Positions 1 to 12,739 of a stretch of DNA of 64,000 nt are shown here, piece after piece. The notes below the pieces were generated by a model. It was not told where the DNA came from and searched no databases. It saw nothing but the letters and a program-made list of their open reading frames with translations. The first letter of the stretch is position 1, and every line of letters begins with the position of its first letter. This DNA comes from Litomosoides sigmodontis (taxonomy: Eukaryota > Nematoda > Chromadorea > Rhabditida > Onchocercidae), in assembly GCA_963070105.1 (NCBI GenBank), contig OY718803.1:10692327-10756326 (forward strand), in the 5' to 3' direction. Position numbers and translations under genes: made by a program.

Positions 1-1433
1 TAGAGCAGAACAATGCCTTGTAAAACAATACTGGAAGTTTAATAGGTAAAGCGGTACGAATAAACTGGTTGGAGGGTTGAGTGGGAAGGAGGATGTTGGC
101 AGAGCGACTGGTTGATGGCCTAAATTGTGATGAGAAGTGAATTTAGTACGAATTGATTGATAAGGAGAGTAAAGTTCAGCTGACTGACACCCACCACGCA
201 GGTAGAAGCGGTTTAATTGTCTATAATTTAAGAATTAAACATGGATGATTGATGATACCAATGAAAGAGTTAAGTTGATGGGTGGAAGAATTTACATTGA
301 TGATGAAATAGGCGCAATAAGCGTAAGCGGCATCCTAAGACAAGTGGTGCACGGGGTGCAAGCGTGCCAATGATCAAGTGCCGTACGTGACATAAATTGA
401 AGGAAGTTGTTAGGCGTGGATGTTCAATGTGAATTAGCAAAATGTTAAATACAGAGTAGAAACAAGACAAACTTATTCGAAATAAGCTAAAATTCGAAAT
501 AATAAAATTGCCACTATAGAATTTGGAAGGCTATTTTATAGCAATTTCTTCGATTTCTCGACACGCCTTTTATGATTGAACTGATTTTGTTAAAACTTCT
601 CTCACTGATTTGCACGTCCTTTTTTTGAAGGACGAAGAAAGAGTTTTACAAGTAGTTTGTTAATAATTTATGATGGGGAAAGTAAATTTTGTTAATATTG
701 TTAAATTCTTTTTTTTTGTATTTTTTATCAAAATTTTCATAATAGAAATTTGAGAAATTCCTTCAAAAATTATGAAATACAAAAGTTACGGCAAAATATT
801 GGAATTAATATGCAACAGTTACGTCTAATTTTGCATCTTTTACAATTTTATTTTGCTAAGGAAGTGAATAAAATAGGAAAATTAAATGATTTAAATTATT
901 GTTGCTATTTGTCGGAAAACGTTGCGCTTTGGAAGCAAATGAAGGGGTTACATTCATTTTGTTGCTTTCTACCTTTCTTTTTTTTTTCGAATCATTGCTC
1001 TAATTTCAATTACTGTCAAAATTCTTACAATAGAAAGTGGAAACGTAGTTAGACGGTAAAGTGATCAGTTGAAGAAATTATTATCATAATTTTTTAGAAT
1101 TGTTTTTAGCCTTTTATCGTTTTCTTGCATTTTTTTTCTTTTTTTTTCAAAAAAAAACAGAAACCATCTCTTCTTATCTCATTATCTCAATTGTTAATTA
1201 GAATTCTATAACTGTTGGGTTACGGCACTACTATAATTGTGCCAAATTTCAACGATTGCGCTTTTTTTTTTTTACTTTTTACATTCAGTATTTCGTATTG
1301 ACATATGATTAACTTCCTGTGGCTTAAGCAGACTAAAGTTTCAAAATTTTCTTTTCAAATTTCGTGCTAGTTTTAAACGAAGGGTTGAATAATTTAATTT
1401 TATATTAAGCATGAATTAAAATACTCTTTTAAG
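1..1433. other. 5' flank / upstream introns of the phosphatase gene
   Basis: No exon could be supported here. The first 480 bases are less A+T-rich than the rest and have short open frames on both strands without recognisable similarity; the remainder is T-rich low-complexity sequence. The phosphatase that follows lacks an initiator in its first visible exon, so its true start should lie in this stretch or before the window. Confidence 0.4.
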
Positions 1434-4208
1434 GAGGAAGACTGCATCTCGAAAGAAAAGTGATACCGACACAAAGTCTAACCAGCAACCTAATGTTGCT
1501 AAGTGTCAAGCTAATGCTCGCACCGAAGTAATAATTGATAATTTACAGATTTCTGCGTAATTCCTCCCAGCACTTTAGTATCTTTGGAGCTCTCTCAAAG
1601 TAAATAATTGATGTTTTAAAGAACAATACATATTATCAGTTGAGCGCTATCAACTGATTTGTAAATTGCATATCGTGGTGGGACATCTTTTATGGTTTTA
1701 ATAATTTAACTAAACAATGTGAAGTTTTATGAAATCTTGCTGCAACTAAGTTATAAAAAAAAAATTAAACATAAATTGGCCGCTTTCTACAGCTAATTTG
1801 CGCTGCAAATAAAGTTATATTGGAGCGGAATAATTAATACATTTGTAAAATTTAAGAATACATTAATTTCTAATTTAGGTAGAGCGATGGGTTCGACGGG
1901 CTTTGGAAAAAGGAGTTGGTGGATTACGTGAGGAATTCTTAAGTCTGAAGCGCTATACTCCTCAAGGTATGACTACTAATGCATTCCAAGGCACTTTTGA
2001 AGCAGGAAAGTCTCGGTACAAAGATGTTCCGTGTCAAGATAAGTACCGTGTGGTTCTGCGGTGGCCCGGTGCTACCGAAGATTACATTCATGCAAATTAC
2101 ATTGCTACACCGATAAATGAGAAACGCTTCATTTGCACTCAGGTACGGAACCATTTGTCCAACAATGAGTAAGTCTTTAAAAAAATGCTCATGAATGTAA
2201 GACGTTTGACAAGTCTTACATTGCAATTTCCTGAAATGAATTCATTAAATTGCTAATATTGAAATTCTAAAAATTGATTCAGATTTGATAAAATTAATGT
2301 AAATTCCAAGAAATTAAATTAGCAGCATTTTTAATTGGATTTCCAAAAATTCTGCTAACTAATATTTATTTTGCACGTTTTAGGAAAATGTTTGCGGAAT
2401 AAAATCCGTTGATTTTTTTTCTATTTTCCAAAAAAAGAACAAATTGAGCTTCTTTTATTAGCTGAAAATATGGATTTTCTCAACCAATATTAGTGTAAAA
2501 TTGCCTAGCAGCATTGCAATCATTTGATGAATTAAATTTTTTCACTCTCATTACGTATGAATTTATTTAAATGGCGATGTTTAGGGTCCAATGCCGAACA
2601 GTGTGGTTGATTTTTGGCACATGGTTGTGCAAGAGGAAAGTGATTGTATTGTGATGTTGACAAATACAATTGAGAAAGGCCTGAACAAATGTGAACAATA
2701 TTGGCCTAATGATGCTGGACAGACGGCTACATTTGGTGACATTACTATTTCAAACACAGCGGTATCTCTCCGTTATAAATTCCCCGTGGTATCGCGGTGC
2801 TACATGTTGAACTTGACTAAAGTACTGGCGAACGTGTAATCATACAAGCTCACATAGTTTTCACGATCATTGCAATTCTATAAGAAAATCAATAATGGAA
2901 TTTGAAAAGTATCCTACCATTAATTTCAATGATTATATAGCATGATGAACGGCATGAATAAAGCAATTGCTATATTATCACTGAAACCGGTTATAGGAAT
3001 GAATGGTTGGTGGGAAAACTACGTTTTAAAATTTCAAAATTGAGCACCGTGGTACTATGGTACCTTCTCATCATTTCTATTAATTCTACTATTTATTACC
3101 TTTTTTTTTCACCATTTCTACCGTTCAAAAAAAAGGTTTTATCGCTCATCATTCCGGTAGCTACTACTAAATTTAGTGACAGTCGGTGTAATTTCGATTC
3201 AATTCCTGTCGTTTTTGCTTGCTCACAGCAATGTCCATGTAAAATATCATACATTCATGGCATTAATTGGTTATAATTAATTCAGGTACGAGCATTGGCA
3301 CCAGATGAAACAACTGTACGAGTTTCTCTACTGAAAGTTCAGTGGAAGGAAAATGGTCGAGAAAAAAGTCGTGAAATACGTCATTATCAATGGATTAATT
3401 GGCCGGATCGTGGTGTGCCACCATGTCGACTTACTTCAATGGTACCCAAATTCATAATTAGTTTTTCATGAATTGAATAATTACGACTGGAAATTTCTCA
3501 TCAGTGATAAACTTCAATAGGTTCTTCTATCAAATATTCGTGGTACCAAGAAACCAATTGTGGTACATTGCTCTGCTGGCATTGGTAGGACTGGCGCAAT
3601 CGTAGCAATTGAGTATATTCTCGAGAAACTTCAACAGGGCATAGCATGCGAATCAATGGATAAAATTCTCAAGGAACTGCGAAATCAGCGACCATTTACC
3701 ATACAAAACGATATGGTACATATTGCTAGAAAAAAAAGACGGATTTCACACTAATTGAAATGAATTAGCGTTTCAAAATTAGTTGTTATCAATACTTTCT
3801 TTAGAATTTTCAAGTTATTTTTCCCTATAAGGTGAACTGCAGCCTGAAAAAAGTAATGTAAACATCGTGAAACTCTGTGTTCCATATCAGATGCTAACTA
3901 TAACTTTAGAGTATTAAAATAATCACTTCACTGTCAGAGAACACGTACCTGCGGCTCCTCTCCTCCCATCGTTCCAATATTAAACAGTAGCTGGTTTCGG
4001 TGGTCTATCACAATGACATACAGCAACAGTTGTGGTTTTGTCACTGCAATTGTGGTTTCATCACTTGAGCAATTTTCAGCAATATCTCTACGTGCATCGT
4101 GTGATGCTATTTTATTTCATTGATAAATATAAGGTTTGCGCTGACAACGATGAATTGATGGCAAAGTATAAGCAATTCGTTGCTGATTATGACAAAATTA
4201 CGGGATGA
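1434..4208 (+). CDS. Protein tyrosine phosphatase, classical single catalytic domain (5' end not resolved)
   Basis: Non-receptor tyrosine phosphatase that removes phosphate from phosphotyrosine. Exons 1434-1527, 1879-2142, 2585-2761, 3286-3441, 3521-3715 and 4080-4208 join in phase and give 337 visible residues ending in TGA. Order of motifs: basic Lys/Arg/Ser-rich lead (residues 1-31), KSRYKDVPC substrate loop, DYIHANYI, FWHMV, WPD loop WINWPDRGVP with general acid Asp219, signature VHCSAGIGRTG with nucleophile Cys247 and Arg253, then the QYLYVHRVM Q-loop at the start of the last exon. All catalytic residues are present, so it should be active. No signal peptide or membrane segment is visible. 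The basic tail resembles the many short PTPs expanded in nematodes. The first listed exon has an in-frame stop just upstream and no ATG, so at least one 5' exon is missing; that exon is the least certain. The last exon is too short to show in a simple ORF scan but is clear by family similarity. Confidence 0.9.
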
Positions 4209-6167
4209 GAGGGAAGAATGCGGAAGGAAGTGAAATGTTTGCATTAATTAAATGGACGTAATTGTGCTTTATGTCAAGTTGTAATCATTGCTTACATGCA
4301 AATCGAACAGAGTTAAACGATAAACGATTTTCAAATTTTGCACTTCTCCTTCTCCGAGGAAATTTTCATCTCAGTTAGCAAATGACAATCCCTTATGAGG
4401 AAGATTTTGAGAAAGAAACAAATGGCAATATTTGCATCGTGAAAATCACCACTTCTTTATTAAGCGCTAAACGTCAGGCGATTCAGACATTCAATTGAAT
4501 AACATCGAAACCGGAAAGGATTATGCATCACTAAGTAAATATAATGAACTTTGTAGCGGTTGTGAATGAATAACTCGACGATAATTCTATAGTTATGTAA
4601 ATATGAGTCTTTTTTTTTGCGTGAAGTATGTGTAGCAATTGATTATGCTACTACCTAAATTTCAATCTGCGCTATTTAGTAGATATTGCAAAAATTTTTG
4701 TGATATTTTTAGAACTAGTTGATGGCTAATCTAGTGTAGCAGTATGTTAATGAGTGGAATTTTTTTTTTTAAAAAAAAGGATGCAAATTTCTTTGTTAAT
4801 TAGTCGTTTACGATCAATGGTAATACAAATTGTTAATATAAACGTGCTGCTACAGGATTTGTCCGCAGTCGACGTAGTTACAGTTTTTATACAAAAAAAA
4901 ATAGAGTTGTAGTATTTTCCATGCTCAGTCATGATTTTCTCCACCATTTCAATGACATCATCAAATGATCGGATGCAAATTAGTAGCGTAAAATTTATCG
5001 ATCTCAAATTGGTGACAAAGAAGGTTGCATTCGAATTGCAGCATTAGCATTATTAACAACACTCTAAAATATCAGACAACTACAATTCGACAATTTCGAA
5101 TGTTTGAGTTGAATGAATCACAGTATTAAACAAATTATCATTTCATACAGTTTGAAGGATGCTGAAAATTGATGAGTCATAGTAGTCATTTTTGTGATCG
5201 TTCAAAAAGCAAAAAAATGTAAATCTCTTTATCGCAATATGTAGTAAAAGTAAAGATATCAGTGAAGGTACAAATTGCTTCAACTGAAAAGTTTTACTTC
5301 AGCAGTAGTTTAACTAATTTTACCACCGTATCCTATCTCTCAGGTATCGGGAAAATATTAAAAAAAATTAGCAAAATTAAATGAAATTGTTTCTCAAATT
5401 TAATTTTAATTTATACTTCTACTAGTGAACTGTGTTGCTAATAGTGGAAGAAAGAGAACGAAAGTGACGGAAACAACTTCTGTACTATATGCGATGAATA
5501 AACAATACGCAAACAATAGGTGGATATTACTGATCATTTCACTGGTAACAGGTACCGCGGTGAAAACGTAATTGCCATCACTCTCGTAACGTAGGATGTA
5601 CGAGAGTCACGTAAGGTAAGGGTTTAGCTAAAGCACGAGAATTTGACGATGACTGCTAGCAAACTGCGAATTCATGGGATGGAGAATATTTGAACCTTTT
5701 TGGTCGATATTGCACTGCAATGTATTTTAATCAAACAGGATAAAATGAATTTTAATCAAACAATAAATTTTAATTAAACGAGCTGTAATTGTAAGCTAAA
5801 TTTCAATCATTCATGTTATCGCATTTACAAATGAAATTATCATTTGTAAATAACGCCGAATCAAAAAACTTTACAATCACAAATTTGAATTTAACAAATT
5901 ATGACTAAGTAATTAGCACTTCTTACGCAACATTTTAAATTCACCAAAAAAATTTCATAAAATAACAGGTCCATACCATTACAAAAATAGAAATTCAAAT
6001 TATGGGGAAGTATCAAATTATTCTTTCGGTTTTTAAATGCAACAAATTATACGATTTGGAAATTTTCAGTCAAATAATTTAATGAGCGTGATTTCTAATA
6101 ATCGGAACACTTAAATTTGATAATACTCGAGGAAGCAAGAAATTACTGAATTTTTCCTTTTGTGCGC

Positions 6168-6168
<1 letters not shown>

Positions 6169-6197
<29 letters not shown>
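6169..6197. repeat. (GT)n microsatellite
   Basis: About 14 uninterrupted GT units in intergenic DNA. Confidence 0.95.
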
Positions 6198-6199
<2 letters not shown>

Positions 6200-6336
6200 C
6201 ACTTCTCGATGAAATTATGAAAAGAAATTTAAAGCATAAACTTGTCAAATGGCTAATTTATTAAGTTAACAATTATTACCAAGCATACTTTCGTGTAATC
6301 CTACACCATCGGATTCCTTTGTTCCATTACTTATTT

Positions 6337-6368
6337 ATTTGTTTGTTTGTTTGTTTGTTTGTTTGTTT
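6337..6368. repeat. (TTTG)n microsatellite
   Basis: About seven tandem TTTG units preceded by TTTA units. Confidence 0.95.
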
Positions 6369-7893
6369 ACTTAAGTGACAAGCTTCCTTCGTTCCCTCTC
6401 TTCCCGCAACGAATCTGCGAGGTTGTTTGTGAACTGAAATGAATTCTTAGTTACTACGAAAATTCTTTTGCATATTTATTGAATTGTCAAATATAAACTA
6501 ACCAGTTAGAATCGAACTGCAATTTTTTGTGCTTTTTTTCTTTTCCTTTCCTTCACTTTTTTTTGCGCCTTCGATTCGCTCCTTTCATTTTTCCCCAAAT
6601 GATAACAGTAAGTGTTTGCATTTGAATGAAATCATTAAGCATACCCAAAAGCTAGTAGTTAAATTTAAAAGTGAGTGCGTTTGAAATTACTAAATGATGA
6701 CGAGAAGTTATTGTGTTATTGTATAATCCCAATGTAACGCGGGAAAAAAGTGCAGGTAAAACTGGAAAAGTAAATATCGGGTTGAAAGTAAGCAGAAGCA
6801 ATGAACAAAAGAAAATGGACGAAATTTTGCAATGATTTCTTTCAGCATAATTTGAAAAGTTATAATAAGATTAAAATTATTCCTGCAGCTTTTCAGTGCT
6901 TTTTCCACCCGCACTGATAAATTTTAAGGTAGCAAAAAAATTCGCAATTTTTTTTTCACTTCAGTACACTTAATAATTTAAAATTTATTGTTTAATTTGC
7001 TATTAATTAATCGTTGACATATTACTGGTCAAAATTACAATTGCAATTTTCCATTGTTTTTTTCTACTCTTACTGATTACTCTTACTTGTGGGACAAAAA
7101 TGCGTGAACATATTTTGACACTTAATAATCTAAAATTAATAGCCCATGGAAATAAAATGTGTAAAAATAGCAGAAATGCTTACGCTGGCTGTTCCTACGA
7201 TAAATAATGCTAAATGCAGTAGTAATAATTTACAATTGGTAACGAAAGCAAAAATTTATCAAATAAATTTTAACTTCTTCCGCTTTTACCTCTAAGAGCA
7301 AAGCGAAGATGATTGTGAGAGGCAAGTAGAGAGATTTCTGCTCAATAATTATCATATTAGCAGATAAATAAGCATATCGTTGTCCTCTTTTCCTGCGCTT
7401 TTTTTTCCCTCCAAAATATTTCTTTTAAATTTCAGGAAAAAAAAAGCAACGCCAAAGCTGTTGTTTGTGTTTTCTTTTTCTTTTTTTTTGTAAATCAAAC
7501 TGTTATTTACAGTTATTGGTTGTAAGCATTGAGTGCTGAAGAAGTGGCAGTTTGCGCTTCGTTCTAGCAGCAAGTTAAAAGTACTATCAACAAAAATTGA
7601 AATTCTTAGTGAAACCTCAACTTCTAGTTTTCTCATTTTGCGTTCTCTCAACGATAACATTAGCATTATTTACCGGTAAATTTCTCTGCTTACGTCTGTC
7701 TGATCTCTCAATCAACAACACTGTCTCATCTCTTCCAATCTTTTTCATCCTCGCTTCCTTTTGATTTGCATACTTTCAACATATACATAAATATACATAT
7801 ATATATTTATTTATTTATTTGCGTACGTATCAATGGGTGTGTACTTTTTTTGTCGTCATATTGTCCACTGGAATTTACACAATTGAAATTTGG

Positions 7894-7943
7894 TATATAA
7901 AGATCTGAGCGAAGGTCATTCACCACTTACCACTTACTGATAA
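7894..7943 (+). promoter_or_regulatory. TATA box and GATA-type site upstream of the Pro/Cys-rich secreted protein gene
   Basis: TATATAAAG at 7894-7902 is followed about 35 bases later by a TGATAA core at 7938-7943. A start of transcription near 7925-7930 would leave a short 5' leader. The leader could be joined to an acceptor (TTTGCAG at 8035-8041) six bases before the ATG, either by cis-splicing or as a nematode trans-splice acceptor. TGATAA is the core bound by GATA factors, which drive intestinal genes in nematodes; that tissue assignment is inference. Confidence 0.5.
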
Positions 7944-8047
7944 TTGACATGATCAGAGCGTTAGGCGGTAACTTTGACAGCGATGAATTTAACTTCTATT
8001 CATTTCTTTCTTATTTTACACTTTAGCTAGCTTATTTGCAGGATTTA

Positions 8048-9747
8048 ATGGAAGCTATGCAATTCGCGATAATTTTACTAATTGCTGTCGTAGCTTCGGC
8101 TAGTAAAATTGTAAGTTTTGAAGCACAAAAAGAGGCAAATGTTTTTTCCTCTTTAGGTGAAAGTAAAATTTTGTGAAATGATTTTTAGCCCGAAAAAGTA
8201 AGCGAAATGTGAATTCACGGATGACATTTACAAAAAAAATTGTATTAAATAAATGAGAAATGTGGTAGATTTTCTTCTAAAAATTTTTCTCCTTCATCCT
8301 CTCACGACTTTCAGTGGACGAGCTGAAAAACAAGAGAACAGGTATTATACTAAATATTACCTGACAGATTAATGTTCAAGCACTACCGTCGCTGAACTGA
8401 ATTAATGCTTGACAGGTAGTGTGGGTAACAGGTAGACTAATATTGATAGCATTGAATTAGATATTTTTGAAAAAAAATTGAGAAGCAATTTTGGAAGTAT
8501 GTGGTGTAGAACTGGCGGGATAGTAGTGTTGAGCTTTCACCAACTCACAAATTCTTTCACATTAATTTCTTGACAATAGTTTTTTTTTCAGTTTATCAGT
8601 AACTTTAATTTTATTGTTTTTAAATTTTCAAACTGATAACTCTTCCTGATCAGCATAAGTTTAACTGATTGTTAAAATCAGTTGAACAATGCACCCCTTC
8701 AAATCAATCAATCATTACAGTATTAAGTATGGGTGTTGCAGTAATAATTCTTGAGAATATTAGATTGTGAATTGCAAGGGAAGAAATAACCGAATTATTT
8801 GAGCATTTAGAATAGCACCAATAATTTCTCGTTGTTGCTCGATTAATATTTTCAACTTAAATTTGAAATCATTAAATTGAAAAAATCATTGTAAATTAGA
8901 AATTGAAATAGAATTTATTCAAATTTCTCAATTCTAATTGAAAGCAAGGAAAGAAGCGAGTTGCAGAAATTGGAGAAGAATGCTGAAATGTCGCACAAAC
9001 TTATCAAGCGACATTGCTCATGTCAACCGTCATCATGCAGCTGCGCATCGGTTCAATTAAACTTCCAATTCTCGTGCTCGTGCCCACAGACGTGCAAATG
9101 TCCGTCACCTGTTCAACCAATATATCCTCCCGTAACCTATACGATGCCAACGACCACGTTACCCCCAATTACACCTATACCGGTATTTCCCACTCAATCT
9201 CCCTACTGCTGCGTTCTGTTCATTTGCGCCAGCTGTAGCTATTATGGTAACACGTACAACGAGGTACAGTTCATAGCATAATTAATTTACCTCCGAAATA
9301 TTTCAATAAATGAATGGTGTAGTTTGCTTTTCTAAGTGCTGCTAAACTAATTAAACTAATTATGACAATGATGGTAATAGCGATAATAATAGCTGTAAAA
9401 ATGGCAGCAATAATGATAGGAAATGAGACAGTTTTATTCACTTCCTAGCTTTTTCCTTTTTTTCTCTGTCTCGGTGGTTTTTTTTAAATTTTTTATTTGT
9501 TTATATATTTTAATATTTGATATATTTTGGTAAATTTCAGCTACAACCACAGCCACAATATAGACTTCCGTCAAATCAATACTACTTACCACCCCCTCCT
9601 CAGTACAACTATCCGGCGCAACCTCCCTTACCCTACAACTATCAGGTACCCGTTCATCCGTCCACCTACTCCTATCCAACCACAACGTCCACGTGCTCAA
9701 TTGGTTTTACCATTTGTTTCGGTGGAAGCTTTTGTTGTCGAAATTGA
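8048..9747 (+). CDS. Secreted Pro/Tyr/Cys-rich small protein, unknown family
   Basis: Three exons, 8048-8110, 8967-9263 and 9541-9747, all joined at phase 0, give 188 residues. Exon 1 is a textbook signal peptide (MEAMQFAIILLIAVVASAS). Exon 2 starts basic (LIKR, a possible processing site) and then carries two CxC pairs, CSCQPSSCSC and CSCPQTCKC, a Pro/Thr-rich stretch, and a cysteine cluster (CCVLFICASC). Exon 3 is Pro/Gln/Tyr-rich (LPPPPQYNYPAQPP type) and ends with TCSIGFTICFGGSFCCRN. No enzyme domain is visible; the composition suggests an extracellular structural or lumenal protein. The donor of exon 2 (GAG/GTACAG) could be replaced by an earlier one after the Pro/Thr stretch (CCG/GTATTT), which would remove the middle Cys cluster. 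An AATAAA follows 80 bases after the stop. I do not recognise the family. Confidence 0.75.
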
Positions 9748-9826
9748 TCATTTCGTCTGCTGGAATTTTTGAATTGCTTTGAAAATGGAAAATGACCAAT
9801 GGGAAGAACTGATGCAATGGTGCTCG

Positions 9827-9832
9827 AATAAA
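9827..9832 (+). terminator. Polyadenylation signal AATAAA
   Basis: Canonical hexamer 80 bases after the stop of the Pro/Cys-rich secreted protein gene. Confidence 0.6.
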
Positions 9833-12739
9833 CGAATTCTTTCAATTTCTTAGTACGCTCATAGTTTACAAATGTTTTGTGCTATATTACTCAATATTTA
9901 TTAATTGTTTAGCAAACAAACAAAAAATTAGGTTATTAATTAATTTTAAGCAAATTACAGACATCATAAACTTCGAATGCTTTTGAATGTTTTAAAAATT
10001 AACTTCGAATTTTTCCTTTTAAAAGAAAGATTTTTGATGAATTCAAAGAAAATTTTGCATCTCACATCTCTTGAGCAAATTATTACCCTTTCAACAATTT
10101 AAGAGATATCTCTTTTTTATCCTTTTTTTTTTTAGAAGAATGCAACGCTTGACATTCATTTGTAGCTCTCCAACATTATCAATTTATAAATAATAAAACT
10201 TTGCAAAGTCATTTTTTTCAACGTCAAAAATGAGTGGTGTAAAATTTGTGGAGCAATAACAGCATACATTGTGAAAATTTTCAGCTAATTATTGAAATAT
10301 GTTAGGAGTGGAGGCGGAAATTTTCACTTTTTACTTTAGAAAGGAAAAAATTTGTGAGAATTCAATTTGCACCGTTTTAAATTTAATGAAATTTCATTAA
10401 TCTAAAAATTAAGATTTTAATGCCAAATTAATTTATGCGTACAAAAGTGCTGCAAATATAACGGTACTTTCTCTGAGTATATAAGTGACGTGTAAAATTT
10501 TTTTCGAAAATTCTACTATCGATACGACTGGCTACACTTTCGCACATTATTGACTGTTAATTGTAACGTGTAAAATAACGTGAAAAATAACGTGAAAAAT
10601 GATCAATGCATGAATGGCATCACGACTTCTCAATTGCCAATTAGCGAACATGACGAAAGTTAAAAGCGAATTTCAGAGTTAGGAAAACAACTCTAGCTAG
10701 CCTCCTAATGTTTGCGATGAAAGTACCAAGAACCTTTTGCACTCGAGCATGAATCACTTCCAATATAAATATTGAATTGAAATTGATGGAGTGGAATGTC
10801 CACGGTCTCCATGCTGTGGTTGTAGAGAGGGAAGGTTCGAGTGTTGCTTCAAGTACGTGCAAAGCACGAACAAAATATATCCGAAATAACGTGAAAATCT
10901 ACTAGTACTAAACAAGGGAAATAGCTCGTGCGCAAACGAAAGAATGAGGCGCTTATGGCTGGCGCAAAGAGCACATTTAATAAAATGTGGCAGATAAAAG
11001 TTGAGCTGTCCGTGCATTGATTGCTAATATCGGACACTTTTCAACGCTCCCGATGATAGCTTAAATTGGTAAAGGTTTCCAGCTGACGTCACAATCACCT
11101 CTGATCATTCTAGGAAGACGGAATAAGACATGCTGGAAATTTTTTATTTCGAATAATTTTCTTTCAATGATAAGAAAGCTAAATGAGCAGAAAACAAAAA
11201 TTTGTTACACAAAAGGAGGAAAAAAATTTTAGAAAACTATTAGCAAGTAGAAGGTTATTACGTCATCCAGAAAATCCATCCAGAAGGCATCAATCTGAAA
11301 TGTGAAAAGGCTGCATTTGAAGCAATAAAATTAAATGCACTCATAGCACTGACTCGATGAACTGATCGGTCGAAACGTGTTTGTCTTCTCCGCTGAAACT
11401 TCTCGTTCGTCTTCGGTCACACTTTAAAGAGTTATTAAAGCTTCGTAAGCTAGAATTTTAAAAATTTCGCAAAATTTTTTCGTACTGTACATCGTTGAAC
11501 ACAATAAAGGTAGGCAACAAAATCGATAATTTGGAATTTCGAAAATTAAACCAAACAGTAGCAGAATTTTAGTTTGACAGAATTCATGTGCACACTTACT
11601 TTTCGGAGTCCACTCCGTTTGAATTCAAACTTCAATTCATAACATTGATCTCACAGTAATTTTGCACTGAATGAACGAAAAGTCAAATTATTAGCTAATT
11701 TAAATGAAAAGGATGGCACTGAATTTAAACTTGAAAGGATGTGGGCAATTAAAACTCCTTTCCGCAATTTTTTCCGTCAATTTGTCAACTTATTTTTTTT
11801 CTTTTTGCTTTTTCGTAAATTTTAACAACAGTTTTATACCAAGGAGAAGCGAGTCATTTTAGCTGAAAAACTTGCAAAGTTATTAAAAAATTTACAGTGA
11901 TTTTTCCAAGTTTTTTTTGGAAAGGTGTCTTTTAGGTTTAAAAAAAAATTTTGATAATTTTATTTTTTACTATCGCCTTACTCATATTTCTATCGATTAG
12001 GTGATAAATCTTAGTGTCTAATGCTTTTTGGTGCAAATCAATTGAATTTCAACTCAATGCCAACTATCATTCAACATGCTACCTGAAAATTTTAAAAAGG
12101 TCAGCAATGAACAGGTTTCGGATTTTTAATTTAAAGAATTTAGGACGTAAAAGACAGCATATGAGCAAAAGTACTCGTACAAAAAAAGGAAAGGAAAAAA
12201 TGAAACGACGCTAAGTAGCACTTTATTTTTTCCACCACAACTTTTGCTAGAAAGGAAGTTGAAAAAATAAAGCGAAAAAAAAATGGAATAATGAAGAAAA
12301 ATAATATGAGAAAAGGAATTTATGAAAATATTTTGCCTTTCATTTTGGTAATTTGTCAAATTAATATTAAATGTTATTGCAAATAAGGTAGAGTGATAAT
12401 GAAAAAAAATGGCGAAGCATTTCAAAGTTTTTCTTTGTCGGCTAAAAAACGACAACTTCCATCAGTTTGACTAGAAATTGGCAGATTCACACTTCCAGCT
12501 ATTTCAATTCAATTCACTACAATTTGTCCTGTTTGTTTGTCAAATAAACATCAGCAGCACCAATATAAATTATCATTGAAACAAACAAATAAATCGATCG
12601 GCGGCAATTTCAAATGGCAATTAATTCGGTTCTTTAATGTTCACTAACAAATAGCCATGAAATTATTTGTAAAATGAGGAGGAGGATGAAAATTTCAAAG
12701 TTACAAGCGTTTCAAATGGTGAAAGAAGTGAAAAGTTAC
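9833..12739. other. Intergenic, with a G+C-richer island at about 10620-11110
   Basis: Mostly A+T-rich filler. The island at 10620-11110 is clearly less A+T-rich and has overlapping open frames on the minus strand (up to 87 codons, 10754-11017) and a 40-codon frame on the plus strand from about 10787. None shows a recognisable domain or consistent splice sites. A TATA-like AGTATATAAGTGACG lies at about 10475-10490, upstream of the island on the plus strand, so a transcribed unit (coding or not) is possible. Confidence 0.35.

Larger units (their letters stand above)
4209..7893. other. Intergenic, no gene recognised
   Basis: A+T-rich DNA between the phosphatase and the next + strand gene. It holds a GT and a TTTG microsatellite and many homopolymer runs. 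A minus-strand open frame of 86 codons (4747-5007) includes an acidic stretch that reads like protein (DDVIEMVEKIMTEHGKYY), but it has no supported splice partners or family match. Confidence 0.4.

Noticed and set aside
4747..5007. 86-codon minus frame with a protein-like acidic stretch
   Set aside because: No splice sites, family match or second exon could be tied to it.
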